Shown here one piece after another: positions 1-7,790 of a stretch of DNA of 64,000 nt. The notes beneath the pieces were generated by a model that worked only from the letters and a program-made list of their open reading frames with translations, had not been told where the DNA came from and did not search any database. The translations under genes were made by a program, and so were the position numbers. Every line of letters starts with the position of its first letter. Positions within the stretch are counted from its first letter, which is position 1. Origin of the DNA: Dokdonella_A sp046347015. GTDB lineage: Bacteria; Pseudomonadota; Gammaproteobacteria; Xanthomonadales; Rhodanobacteraceae. The stretch is from positions 124,001 through 188,000 of the forward strand of contig JAXMHA010000005.1 in the NCBI GenBank assembly GCA_046347015.1, in the 5' to 3' direction.

Positions 1-788
1 CCGTTGAACGCGACGTCATTGAAGCCCCAGGTCTTCGCGCTCAGGGCCGACGGGTAGCTTGGCTCATCCGTGTTGATCGCGTTCAGCGCGTGGATCACCG
101 CGCGGCGGCAAGCGTCACCCGCAGCCCAACTCTTGCGCGGGCCGGTGTTCGGAGCATGGCGGTAGGTCCGCAGCGATCCATTGTCGATCCAACTGTTCGA
201 CACCGCGGTAATGACCTGCTCGCGCGCGCCACCGAGCATCGCGGTCGCCACTGCCGTGGACGCCAGCCGCACCAGGATCACGTGGTCGAGTCCGACCCGG
301 TTGAACGAATTGCGCAGCGCGTAGCACCCCTGGATCTCGTGAGCCCGGATTGCACAGTCGAGAACATCGCGGACGGTCCGGGCCTTTCGCCCTGTGCGCG
401 CCTGCCAGTCGGCGACCGCAAGGATCGCGCCGAGATTGTCGGACGGATGGCCCCACTCCGCGGCCAGCCACGTGTCGTTGAAGTCGAGCCAGCGGATTTG
501 GGTGCCGATGCAGAACGCGGCCTGGGCGGGATCGAGCTCCAGTGCCGTGCCAGGGACGCGGGCGCCAGGCGCGAGGGTCGCCCCCGGCACGATCGGCGCG
601 ACGTGCTTCACGCACTGCGGGAACTTCATCGCCAGCATTGCGCAGCCGAGCGAGTCCAGCAACATGAATCGCGCGGTATCGAAGGCTTCCTGCGAGTCGA
701 TGCGACGGTCGAGAACATATTCCGCGACGTCGACGAGCGCCTGGTCAGGCGCTGGACGTTGCGCGGAACGGTGGTCGTGCTGGCCCAT
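1..788 (-). CDS. prpD: 2-methylcitrate dehydratase PrpD (MmgE/PrpD family), 3' part beyond window
   Basis: Dehydrates 2-methylcitrate to 2-methylaconitate in the cytoplasmic methylcitrate cycle for propionyl-CoA. About 262 N-terminal residues are visible and the gene continues past the left edge. The reading frame shows the family-typical stretch with LDSLGCAMLA near residue 45, WLDFNDTW near 100, then WGHPSDNLGAILA, and further in RNSFNRVGLDH. This is the cofactor-free PrpD type, not the aconitase-like AcnD. I chose the ATG at 788; no strong ribosome-binding site is visible. It is co-oriented with prpB and prpC, but two plus-strand genes separate it from prpC, so it needs its own promoter or long read-through. 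Confidence 0.9.
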   Translation of the reverse strand, partial: MGQHDHRSAQRPAPDQALVDVAEYVLDRRIDSQEAFDTARFMLLDSLGCAMLAMKFPQCVKHVAPIVPGATLAPGARVPGTALELDPAQAAFCIGTQIRWLDFNDTWLAAEWGHPSDNLGAILAVADWQARTGRKARTVRDVLDCAIRAHEIQGCYALRNSFNRVGLDHVILVRLASTAVATAMLGGAREQVITAVSNSWIDNGSLRTYRHAPNTGPRKSWAAGDACRRAVIHALNAINTDEPSYPSALSAKTWGFNDVAFN

Positions 789-953
789 GTCCGGTGCCCA
801 TCCGCAAAAGGTCGATTGTGCCAGAGGCCACGGCGCGGACGTGCAATCTCCGCCGGGGACGAATCACCCGATCACGACGGCAGGCAACGTCCCGACCTTG
901 AGTCCGGCCGGCTCCGGCCCGATATCCAGAAGACTTTCCAGAAGGAGAACCTC

Positions 954-1577
954 ATGAAACTGTTCACTTCGCCGGGCGCCTGCTCGATGGGCGTCCACAT
1001 CGTGCTCGAGTGGACCGGGCAACCGTACACCGCCGAAATCGTCAGCACCGAAGAACGTGCGACCCCGGCATTCCGCAAACTCAATCCGGAAGGTGCGGTA
1101 CCCGTGTTCGAGGATGGCGGCTGGGTACTGACGCAAAACGCCGCGATCCTGAACTACCTCGCCGACAAGTTTCCGGCCGCAAGGCTCGGCGGCGACGGGA
1201 CGCCGAAGAGCCGCGCCGAAGTCAACCACTGGCTGGGTTACCTGAACTCGGACGTCCACCCGGCGTTCAAGCCGCTGTTCGGCACGACAGCCTATCTCGG
1301 CCCCGAAGTGGCGGAGAGGACGAAACAGCATTCGCGCACCCAGTTGCGCCACTACTTCGAGCGCCTCGACGCACAGCTCGCCGGCCGTGACTGGCTGGTT
1401 GGCTCGCGGTCGATCGCCGATCCATACCTGTTCATCATGCTGCGTTGGGCAAAGGGGACGAAGGTGGATCTCAAGGGACTCGACAATCTCGCCCGCTTCG
1501 AGCGGCACATGCGCGCCGATGCCGCAGTCCAGAAGGTGCTCAAGGCCGAGGGACTGGATCAGGCCAAGGCAGCCTGA
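954..1577 (+). CDS. Glutathione S-transferase, beta-class-like
   Basis: A 207-residue cytosolic glutathione transferase. The thioredoxin-fold N-terminus reads MKLFTSPGACSM, with Cys10 in the position used by bacterial beta-class GSTs to form a mixed disulphide with glutathione. Residues 50-70 carry the PVFEDGGW-TQNAAILNYLA glutathione-binding strand and helix, and the C-terminal half is the all-helical domain with SIADPYLF. The start is fixed by GAAGGAG seven bases before the ATG. It stands alone on the plus strand between prpD and an unknown membrane gene. The substrate cannot be inferred from sequence. Confidence 0.9.
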   Translation: MKLFTSPGACSMGVHIVLEWTGQPYTAEIVSTEERATPAFRKLNPEGAVPVFEDGGWVLTQNAAILNYLADKFPAARLGGDGTPKSRAEVNHWLGYLNSDVHPAFKPLFGTTAYLGPEVAERTKQHSRTQLRHYFERLDAQLAGRDWLVGSRSIADPYLFIMLRWAKGTKVDLKGLDNLARFERHMRADAAVQKVLKAEGLDQAKAA

Positions 1578-1662
1578 GTTCGGGCACCCCACCGGAATCC
1601 AACGGCGCCAGGAAGCCGCGGGGTGATCCCCGCGGCTTGTGCGCTCAGCACGTGCCAATCCG

Positions 1663-1691
1663 TTCCCGGCATCCCCTGCTTACGGGATACT
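1663..1691 (+). promoter_or_regulatory. Candidate sigma70-like promoter giving a leaderless message
   Basis: TTCCCG (1663-1668), a 17-base spacer and GATACT (1686-1691) end seven bases before the ATG at 1699. Transcription would therefore start at or next to the start codon, and no ribosome-binding site precedes it. The -35 match is weak. Confidence 0.3.
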
Positions 1692-1698
1692 GGCGGGC

Positions 1699-2262
1699 AT
1701 GGATGCTTTCGGTTACCTGTCGGTCCTGATCTCGATCATCATCGGCCTGGCGATCACGCAGATCCTCGCCGGGTTCCGCGGCATCGTGCTGTGGCGATCG
1801 CACGTGCGCATGTACTGGCCGGTGCCGGTATGGGCCGGCACGTTGTTGCTGGTCAACGTGCAAAGCTGGTGGGCAATGTTCTCGTTGCGCGAGGTCGCCA
1901 CGTGGAGCTTTGCCGCATTTGCCGTCGTGCTGGCGCAGGCGACCGTGCAATACCTGCTGGCGGCAATCGTGTTTCCGGACTTTTCAGCCGACACCGGAAC
2001 CAACCTGCGTGAACACTATTGGACGCACACACACTGGTTCTTCGGCTTGTTCATCGCGCTGTTGGTCTGCAGCCTCGGCAAGACGCTGACCCTGACCGGG
2101 CACCTGCCGGCACACGAGGACCTCGTGTTCCACCTCGTCTTCATCGCGTTGTCGGCGAGCGCGCTCGCCTCGCGCCGCGACGGCTGGCACAAGACGCTCG
2201 CCCTGCTCGGCCCGTTCGTGATGCTTGCCTACGTCGTCGCGCTGTTTGCCCGCTTGCGTTGA
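1699..2262 (+). CDS. Unknown multi-pass inner-membrane protein
   Basis: A 187-residue hydrophobic protein with about five or six membrane segments: roughly residues 5-25, 40-58, 63-90, 110-130, 138-155 and 165-184. The N-terminal segment LSVLISIIIGLAITQILAGF is followed by a basic loop. I recognise the general look of an uncharacterised proteobacterial membrane family but no function. The start is the ATG at 1699; a longer reading from 1639 would add 20 residues lacking membrane character. It ends six bases from the convergent prpC, with no terminator visible between them. Confidence 0.7.
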   Translation: MDAFGYLSVLISIIIGLAITQILAGFRGIVLWRSHVRMYWPVPVWAGTLLLVNVQSWWAMFSLREVATWSFAAFAVVLAQATVQYLLAAIVFPDFSADTGTNLREHYWTHTHWFFGLFIALLVCSLGKTLTLTGHLPAHEDLVFHLVFIALSASALASRRDGWHKTLALLGPFVMLAYVVALFARLR

Positions 2263-2268
2263 GCGGCG

Positions 2269-3417
2269 TCAGCGCTTGTCCAGCGGCACGAACTTGAGAT
2301 TCTCCGGACCGGTGTAATTCGCGCTCGGCCGGATGATCTTGCCGTCCTGCCGCTGTTCGATCACATGCGCCGCCCACCCGGAGGTGCGGGAAATCACGAA
2401 CACCGGCGTGAACATCGCGGTTGGCACGCCGAGCATGTGGTAGCTGACGGCACTGAACCAGTCGAGGTTGGGGAACATCTTCTTGATCTCCCACATCACC
2501 TTTTCCAGGCGATCGGCGACATCGAACATCCGCATGTCGTTGCGCGCTGCCGACAGGTCGCGCGCGACTTCCTTGATCACCTTGTTGCGCGGGTCGCCGG
2601 TGGTGTAGACCGGGTGGCCGAAGCCGATGATGACTTCCTTGCTGGCGACACGCTTGCGGATGTCGGCTTCCGCCTCATCGGGCGAACCATAACGCTGCTG
2701 GATCTCGAGCGCCGCTTCGTTCGCACCGCCGTGCTTCGGCCCCCGCAACGCACCGATCGCGCCCGTGATCGCCGAATACATGTCGGCACCGGTACCGGCG
2801 ATCACGCGGGCAGCAAAGGTCGACGCGTTGAACTCGTGCTCGGCATACAGGATCAGCGAGGTGTGCATTGCCCGCACTGCACGCGCATCCGGCGGCGTTC
2901 CGTGCAGCAGGTGCAGGAAGTGGCCGCCAATCGAGTCGTCATCGGTTTCGACGTCGATGCGCCGGCCGTTCACCGCGTAGTGGAACCAGTACAACAGGAT
3001 CGAACCCAGCGACGCCATCAGTCGATCGGCAATCGCGCGCGCACCGGCGGCATTGTGGTCATCCTTCTCGGGCAACACGCAACCGAGCGCGGAAACAGCG
3101 GTGCGCATCACGTCCATGGGATGTGCCGATGCGGGTATCTGCTCCAGCACGGCCTTGACCGATGACGGAACGCCGCGGACGGCCTTGAGCGCGGTCTTGT
3201 ATGCCGCAAGTTCCGCCCTGTTCGGCAACTTGCCGTGCACGAGGAGGTACGCGATCTCCTCGAACTCCGACGTCGTCGCGAAATCGAGGATGTCGTAGCC
3301 GCGGTAATGCAGATCGTTGCCGCTGCGCCCGACCGTGCACAGCGCGGTGTTGCCAGCGGCGACGCCGGACAAGGCGACGGACTTCTTCGGCTTGAAGGGA
3401 ACAGCGGCTTCGTTCAT
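2269..3417 (-). CDS. prpC: 2-methylcitrate synthase PrpC
   Basis: Condenses propionyl-CoA with oxaloacetate to 2-methylcitrate, the first step of the methylcitrate cycle. The protein is 382 residues, the usual length for the short PrpC/citrate synthase II branch. Citrate-synthase catalytic elements are visible: the histidine in LYAEHEFNAS (~200), the histidine in GPKHGGANE (~235), the substrate loop GFGHPVYTTGDPR (~265) and the aspartate in PNLDWFSA (~325). I chose the ATG at 3417, where the family N-terminus begins; the reading frame stays open another 103 codons upstream without homology. It lies downstream of prpB and a frameshifted gene on the same strand. Confidence 0.93.
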   Translation of the reverse strand: MNEAAVPFKPKKSVALSGVAAGNTALCTVGRSGNDLHYRGYDILDFATTSEFEEIAYLLVHGKLPNRAELAAYKTALKAVRGVPSSVKAVLEQIPASAHPMDVMRTAVSALGCVLPEKDDHNAAGARAIADRLMASLGSILLYWFHYAVNGRRIDVETDDDSIGGHFLHLLHGTPPDARAVRAMHTSLILYAEHEFNASTFAARVIAGTGADMYSAITGAIGALRGPKHGGANEAALEIQQRYGSPDEAEADIRKRVASKEVIIGFGHPVYTTGDPRNKVIKEVARDLSAARNDMRMFDVADRLEKVMWEIKKMFPNLDWFSAVSYHMLGVPTAMFTPVFVISRTSGWAAHVIEQRQDGKIIRPSANYTGPENLKFVPLDKR

Positions 3418-3431
3418 CACGTCGAACCTCG

Positions 3432-4027
3432 TCAATTGTTGAAAACTTCGGAATCGGGCAGATGCGGGCAGCGATCGACTTCGTGCACCAGTTGCGCGAT
3501 CGACTTGTAGCCGACCGGATGGCGGTCGCTGTACAGCCAGCACTCCCCAAGCGTCGAGCAGTAGCAGATGTCCATCGTCATGCGGCTCGTGGCCGCGTCG
3601 CGAAAAACCTGCCAGCGATCCTGGTCGACGACCTTGATGATCCGTACTTCCTCTCCGGCGCTGATCACATTCGGATTCAGCGTCGACTGCACGTAGCCAT
3701 GCGGCGGCATGCCGCCAACGCAGCAAGCACGTTCGACCAGGTCGTCTGCGGCGTGCCGTCGATGAAAACCTGCGCGGTCTTCACGATCGCCGGACCGACT
3801 CCCTTGTTGCCCACGTCGATGGACTTGCCGTCATCGTTGCCGGCGAGGAGGTAGGGCCACACCTGCGCGCGCACCTGCTGGCGCTGGATGTACGCCGTGT
3901 ACGCGGATACGCACAACGCCAGCAGACCGACCAGCGCCGCGATGATCGCGGCGATTGCGTCCCAGCGGATTCCACGCCCCGCCGCGCCGACATCGGCCTC
4001 GCCCGAACCTGGCGACCGTTCCGGCAC
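3432..4027 (-). pseudogene. Uncharacterised one-TM protein split by a frameshift
   Basis: Two minus-strand frames belong to one protein. The N-terminal part (4027 down to about 3708) has one membrane helix, WDAIAAIIAALVGLLALCVS, then YTAYIQRQQVRAQVWPYL and a beta-rich region with a GNKGVGPAIV motif. The C-terminal part (about 3710 down to 3432) continues in the other frame with MPPHGYVQSTLNPNVIS, then DICYCSTLGECW. Adding one G to the GG at about 3711-3712 on the coding strand would join the frames cleanly. As written, the first frame ends at about 3677 after 116 residues. It sits between prpB and prpC, with 5 and 14 bases to its neighbours. The cause may be a real mutation, an assembly indel or programmed slippage. 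Function unknown. Confidence 0.7.
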
Positions 4028-4032
4028 GTCAC

Positions 4033-4926
4033 TCAGTCCTTGCGACCGCCTGCGAACAATTCGTCGAGCTTGTCCTCGTAGGCGTGGTAGCCGAGGAAGT
4101 CGTACAACTCCTCGCGCGTCTGCATCCTCGGCACGACGGATTTCTGCGTGCCTTCGCGGCGCGTGACCTCGTAGAAATTCAGCGCCGCCTTGTTCATCGC
4201 GCGATACGCACCGCAGCAGTACAGCGCGATATCCACGTTCGCGGATTCCAATTCACTGGTGGTGAAAAACGGCGTCGAACCGAATTCGGTGAGATTCGCC
4301 AGGATCGGCACCTTCACCGCGGCCTTGAACTGGCGGTAGTCGTCGAGCGTCTTCATCGCCTCGGGGAAGATCATGTCCGCGCCGGCCTCGACATAGGCCA
4401 CGGCGCGCTCGATGGCGCTGTCGATGCCCTCCACTGCGGCTGCGTCGGTGCGCGCCATCAGCACGAAATCGCGATCGGATTTCGCATCCACCGCTGCCTT
4501 CACGCGATCGACCATCTCCTCTTTCGGCACCACTTCCTTGCCGGGGCGATGGCCACAGCGCTTCTGGCCGACCTGGTCTTCCATGTGCACGGCGGCGACA
4601 CCGGCGCGCTCGAACGAGCGAATCGTGCGCGCGATGTTGAAGGCCCCGCCCCAGCCGGTGTCGATGTCGACCAGCAACGGCAGTTGCGTTGCCTCGACAA
4701 TACGGCGAGCGTCGGTCAGCACGTCCTCCATCGTCGAGATGCCGAGATCGGGCATGCCGAGCGAGTTGGCGGCAACACCGCCGCCGGACAGGTACAAAAC
4801 CCGATAGCCGACGCGCCTGGCCATGAGTCCCGCATACGCGGTGATCGCCCCGACGATCTGCAAGGGTGATTCAGCGGCGAGCGCGGCGCGAAAGCGGGCG
4901 CCCGGGGAAGTGGCGGTTTCGTGCAT
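4033..4926 (-). CDS. prpB: Methylisocitrate lyase PrpB
   Basis: Cleaves 2-methylisocitrate to pyruvate and succinate, completing the methylcitrate cycle. The 297-residue protein has the isocitrate-lyase/PEP-mutase barrel: DIDTGWGG at 88-95 for metal binding, HMEDQ at 114-118, and the active-site loop KRCGHR at 122-127 with catalytic Cys124. The KRCGHRPGK form is typical of PrpB. It is the first gene of the minus-strand prp unit. A palindrome and a TAAAAT hexamer lie just upstream, and no PrpR-type regulator is present in the window. Confidence 0.95.
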   Translation of the reverse strand: MHETATSPGARFRAALAAESPLQIVGAITAYAGLMARRVGYRVLYLSGGGVAANSLGMPDLGISTMEDVLTDARRIVEATQLPLLVDIDTGWGGAFNIARTIRSFERAGVAAVHMEDQVGQKRCGHRPGKEVVPKEEMVDRVKAAVDAKSDRDFVLMARTDAAAVEGIDSAIERAVAYVEAGADMIFPEAMKTLDDYRQFKAAVKVPILANLTEFGSTPFFTTSELESANVDIALYCCGAYRAMNKAALNFYEVTRREGTQKSVVPRMQTREELYDFLGYHAYEDKLDELFAGGRKD

Positions 4927-4947
4927 GCGGCCCCCGGAGACGCGGCA

Positions 4948-4977
4948 ATTTTAGCTGATCCGGACCAGCGGGTCCGG
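4948..4977 (-). promoter_or_regulatory. Candidate prpB promoter with operator-like palindrome
   Basis: CCGGACC (4960-4966), a 4-base loop and GGTCCGG (4971-4977) form a perfect 7-base inverted repeat. TAAAAT (4953 to 4948 on the minus strand) resembles a -10 hexamer, 22 bases from the prpB ATG. The palindrome covers the place where the -35 should be, and no good -35 is visible. This fits an activator or repressor site, but that is inference. Confidence 0.35.
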
Positions 4978-5044
4978 TCGTCGTGTGGTCCGCAACTCAT
5001 GCCTCACGCGGTTTCGGGGCAGGCAGGTGACCGCATACCAGCCG

Positions 5045-5073
5045 GTGACATGAACGTGCTTCGCCCGTAAAGT
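5045..5073 (+). promoter_or_regulatory. Candidate sigma70 promoter, predicted leaderless transcript
   Basis: GTGACA (5045-5050), a 17-base spacer and TAAAGT (5068-5073) form a good promoter. The ATG of the symporter gene begins seven bases after the -10, at the expected +1, and there is no ribosome-binding site. Confidence 0.5.
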
Positions 5074-5079
5074 CGCGCG

Positions 5080-6423
5080 ATGAACCACGCGCACAAGGCC
5101 ATGACGCTGGCGACGCGGATCCTGTGGGGGCTCGTCGTCGGCGTCGTCGCTGGCGCCGCGACACTAGCGATCGGCCAGATCTGGCCGGCGGCGCTGGCCG
5201 TCATGAAATCCCTGGCCAGCGCCGTGCTCGATCCGTTCGGGCAAATCTTCCTGCGGATGCTGTTCTTCGTCGTCGTGCCCCTCGTGTTCGCGTCCCTGGC
5301 TTCGGGCGTGGCGCAGCTGGGACGGCTGGATCGGCTCGGACCCCTCGCGATCCGGACATTCACGTTGTTCTTCGCGAACATGGCCATCGCCGCGGTGATC
5401 GGCCTCGCGATGATGAATGCGTTGCAACCCGGCCGTCACCTCGACCCGACCGCCCAGCAGACGCTGATGGTCGAGTACGGCGGCTCGGCCCGGCAGACGA
5501 TCGACAGGCACGCGGAGCAACCGAAGATGAGCTTCGGCGTGCTGGTCGAAATGTTCATGCCGCGCAATCTCGTCGGCGCCGTCGCCGGGACCAGCCGCGC
5601 CACGCTCGGCGACGTGCTGCCCCTGATCGTGTTCGCGATCCTGGTCGGCTGCGCGGCAACGCAACTCGACGCGCGGCGGCGTCGGCGCGTACAGCACGCG
5701 CTGGACACGACCACCGAACTGATGACGCGAATCGTCGACTTTGCATTGCGTCTCGCGCCTTACGCCGTCCCGGCAATGATCTACAGCGTGATCGTGAAGG
5801 TCGGCGTCGACGTGCTGCTGGCCCTCTCGGTATTCGTGATCGGCTGCCTCGTTGCGCTGGCCCTGCACCTGTTCGGCACGATGTCGCTCTGGATCCGGCT
5901 GCTGGCGCGGCAGTCCCCCGCGAGATTCTTCCGCCTCATCCGCCCGGTGCTGGTGACGGCGTTTTCGACCAGTTCGAGCAACGCGACGCTACCGACGGCG
6001 CTGGCGGCGGCGTCCGAGGATCTGAATCTGCAGCCGAGTACGTCCGGTTTCGTGTTGCCGTTGGGATCGACGATGAACATGAGCGGGACGGCGCTGTTCG
6101 AAGGCTGTGTCGTGCTGTTCGTCGCCCAGGTTTTCGGCATCGACTTGTCGATTGGGCAGCAGGCCATCCTGATGCTGCTGGCCGTGTTGAGCGCGGTCGC
6201 GGTATCCGGAATCCCCGGCGGCTCGCTGCCGCTGCTGGCGGGCCTCCTCGGCACGTTCGGCATCCCGCCGGAAGGGATCGGCCTGGTCATCGGGGTCGAC
6301 CGCATCCTCGACATGGCGCGCACGACCACCAACGTCGGCAGCGATGTCGTCACGGCGGCCGTGGTCGACGTGCAGATGCGTCGGGCCGAAGCACGCGCGG
6401 TTCCCACGGCCGTTCAGGAATGA
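5080..6423 (+). CDS. Dicarboxylate/amino acid:cation symporter (DAACS/SLC1 family)
   Basis: Inner-membrane secondary transporter of 447 residues, a normal length for GltP/DctA-like proteins. Hydrophobic helices span most of the chain. The C-terminal half has the family's re-entrant loops and signature: the serine-rich TAFSTSSSNATLPT (~292-305), then GSTMNMSGTALFEG (~327-340), and near the end the DRILDMARTTTNVGSD substrate/cation site. These motifs identify the family; glutamate, aspartate or C4-dicarboxylate as substrate cannot be separated from sequence alone. It is divergent from prpB and has a promoter placed for a leaderless message. Confidence 0.9.
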   Translation: MNHAHKAMTLATRILWGLVVGVVAGAATLAIGQIWPAALAVMKSLASAVLDPFGQIFLRMLFFVVVPLVFASLASGVAQLGRLDRLGPLAIRTFTLFFANMAIAAVIGLAMMNALQPGRHLDPTAQQTLMVEYGGSARQTIDRHAEQPKMSFGVLVEMFMPRNLVGAVAGTSRATLGDVLPLIVFAILVGCAATQLDARRRRRVQHALDTTTELMTRIVDFALRLAPYAVPAMIYSVIVKVGVDVLLALSVFVIGCLVALALHLFGTMSLWIRLLARQSPARFFRLIRPVLVTAFSTSSSNATLPTALAAASEDLNLQPSTSGFVLPLGSTMNMSGTALFEGCVVLFVAQVFGIDLSIGQQAILMLLAVLSAVAVSGIPGGSLPLLAGLLGTFGIPPEGIGLVIGVDRILDMARTTTNVGSDVVTAAVVDVQMRRAEARAVPTAVQE

Positions 6424-6469
6424 CCAACGGGGATGGACCGGGATCGCGGATGCGCGGCTTGCGCGCCTT

Positions 6470-6488
6470 AATGAGAACGATTAGCATT
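6470..6488 (+). promoter_or_regulatory. Fur box upstream of the cupredoxin-FTR1 pair
   Basis: The 19-base sequence matches the Fur 7-1-7 core TGATAAT-N-ATTATCA at 11 of 14 positions (TGAGAAC-G-ATTAGCA). It lies 36 bases before the cupredoxin-like gene, which suggests repression of the iron-uptake pair by Fe-loaded Fur. Confidence 0.7.
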
Positions 6489-6524
6489 GACGTCTCGCCG
6501 GAGTTAGGCGCGAGCACGTTCGTG

Positions 6525-6857
6525 ATGAGTCGACTTTCCCACGTTCTGCTGGCCACGTTGCTGGCAACCGCCGCTTCGGCGCAAGCTGGCGACACGCCGG
6601 AGTTCTCGCTGGTCATCAAGAACCACCAGTTCGAGCCGGCCGAACTCAAGGTGCCCGCGAATACCCGGTTCAAGATCCTGGTGACCAACCAGGACACGAC
6701 ACCTTCGGAATTCGAAAGCACCGATTTCAACCGTGAAAAGATCGTGCTGCCCTCGCGCACGATCTCCGTGTTCGTCGGTCCGCTCGACAAGGGCAGCTAC
6801 AAGTTCTTCGACGATTTCCATCAGGACACCGGCAAGGGTGTCCTGATCGTGGAGTAA
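6525..6857 (+). CDS. Periplasmic cupredoxin-like protein partnered with FTR1
   Basis: A 110-residue exported protein. Residues 1-20 form a signal peptide ending in ASA, followed by a single cupredoxin beta-sandwich: EFSLVIKNHQFEPAELKVP, then a VTNQD strand, and a C-terminal YKFFDDFHQDTGKGVLIV. The mature part has no cysteine, so the classical type-1 copper ligand set is absent. Proteins of this kind are often encoded beside FTR1 iron permeases and are thought to bind or oxidise/deliver iron (family knowledge; the role here is inferred). Only six bases separate it from the FTR1 gene, and a Fur box lies upstream. Confidence 0.8.
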   Translation: MSRLSHVLLATLLATAASAQAGDTPEFSLVIKNHQFEPAELKVPANTRFKILVTNQDTTPSEFESTDFNREKIVLPSRTISVFVGPLDKGSYKFFDDFHQDTGKGVLIVE

Positions 6858-6863
6858 CCGCGC

Positions 6864-7730
6864 ATGCTCGGTGTCGCGCTGCTGGTCTTCCGTGAAGTGC
6901 TCGAAGCGGCGCTGATCGTGACGATCGTCGCGGCGGCGACGCGCGGCGTTCCGCGACGCGGCATCTTCATTGGCGGGGGCATTGCGGCCGGCGTGATCGG
7001 CGCGATCATCGTCGCGATGTTCGCCGGCGTAATCGCCGAAGCCGTGGGTGGCTCCGGACAGGAACTGTTCAACGCCAGCGTGCTGCTTGCCGCGGTGGCA
7101 ATGATCGGCTGGCACGTGATCTGGATGTCGAGCCACGGCCGTCACCTCGCACAGCAGCTGCAATCGGTCGGCCATGCGGTGAAGGCCGGATCGAGTTCGC
7201 TGGCCATGCTGCTCGCCGTCGTTGCGCTCGCGGTGCTGCGCGAAGGTTCGGAGATCGTGCTGTTCCTGTACGGCATGGCCGCGGGTGGCGCCCACCGGTC
7301 CGATCTGCTGCTGGGGGTTCCGCTCGGGCTCGCCGGAGGGGTTGCCGTCGGCTTCGCGCTGTATTTCGGGCTGTTGCGAATCCCGATGCGCTATTTCTTC
7401 ACCGCGACGAACTGGATGCTGGTGCTCCTGGCAGCGGGTCTTGCATCGACTGCGGCCCGCTTCCTGATTCAGGCCGACTGGCTGCCGGCATGGGGCAACC
7501 AACTCTGGAACACATCCGCCCTGCTCGACAACGGTTCGGTCGTCGGGCAGGCGCTGCACATCCTCGTGGGCTACGACGCACGCCCGGCCGGCATGCAGGT
7601 CGCATTCTGGCTGGTGACCGCGGCGCTGCTGCTCACCGGAATGCGCCTGACGACTGCTGCCGGCAAGCGTCGCCCGGCGCCTCGCCCGACAGGCAACAAC
7701 GAGCCTTCGGCGCAGCACGCCACGACGTGA
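6864..7730 (+). CDS. FTR1-family iron permease
   Basis: Inner-membrane iron transporter of 288 residues with about seven helices. Both REXXE iron-binding motifs are present inside helices: REVLE at 10-14 and REGSE at 126-130. The start is set by GGAG overlapping the end of the cupredoxin-like gene, nine bases before the ATG. The C-terminal tail after residue 268 is basic and cytoplasmic. The two-gene unit behind a Fur box points to iron import under limitation. No EfeB peroxidase gene is nearby, so this is not a complete EfeUOB system. Confidence 0.92.
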   Translation: MLGVALLVFREVLEAALIVTIVAAATRGVPRRGIFIGGGIAAGVIGAIIVAMFAGVIAEAVGGSGQELFNASVLLAAVAMIGWHVIWMSSHGRHLAQQLQSVGHAVKAGSSSLAMLLAVVALAVLREGSEIVLFLYGMAAGGAHRSDLLLGVPLGLAGGVAVGFALYFGLLRIPMRYFFTATNWMLVLLAAGLASTAARFLIQADWLPAWGNQLWNTSALLDNGSVVGQALHILVGYDARPAGMQVAFWLVTAALLLTGMRLTTAAGKRRPAPRPTGNNEPSAQHATT

Positions 7731-7790
7731 CTCAGTCTCAACGATAGCGCCCCGAGGCGATCATTCCCCGGGTATCCACTGCGCTCGCGG

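Noticed and set aside
90..953. Upstream extension of the GST frame back to position 90
   Set aside because: The extra 288 residues are antisense to prpD, and the ribosome-binding site supports the start at 954.
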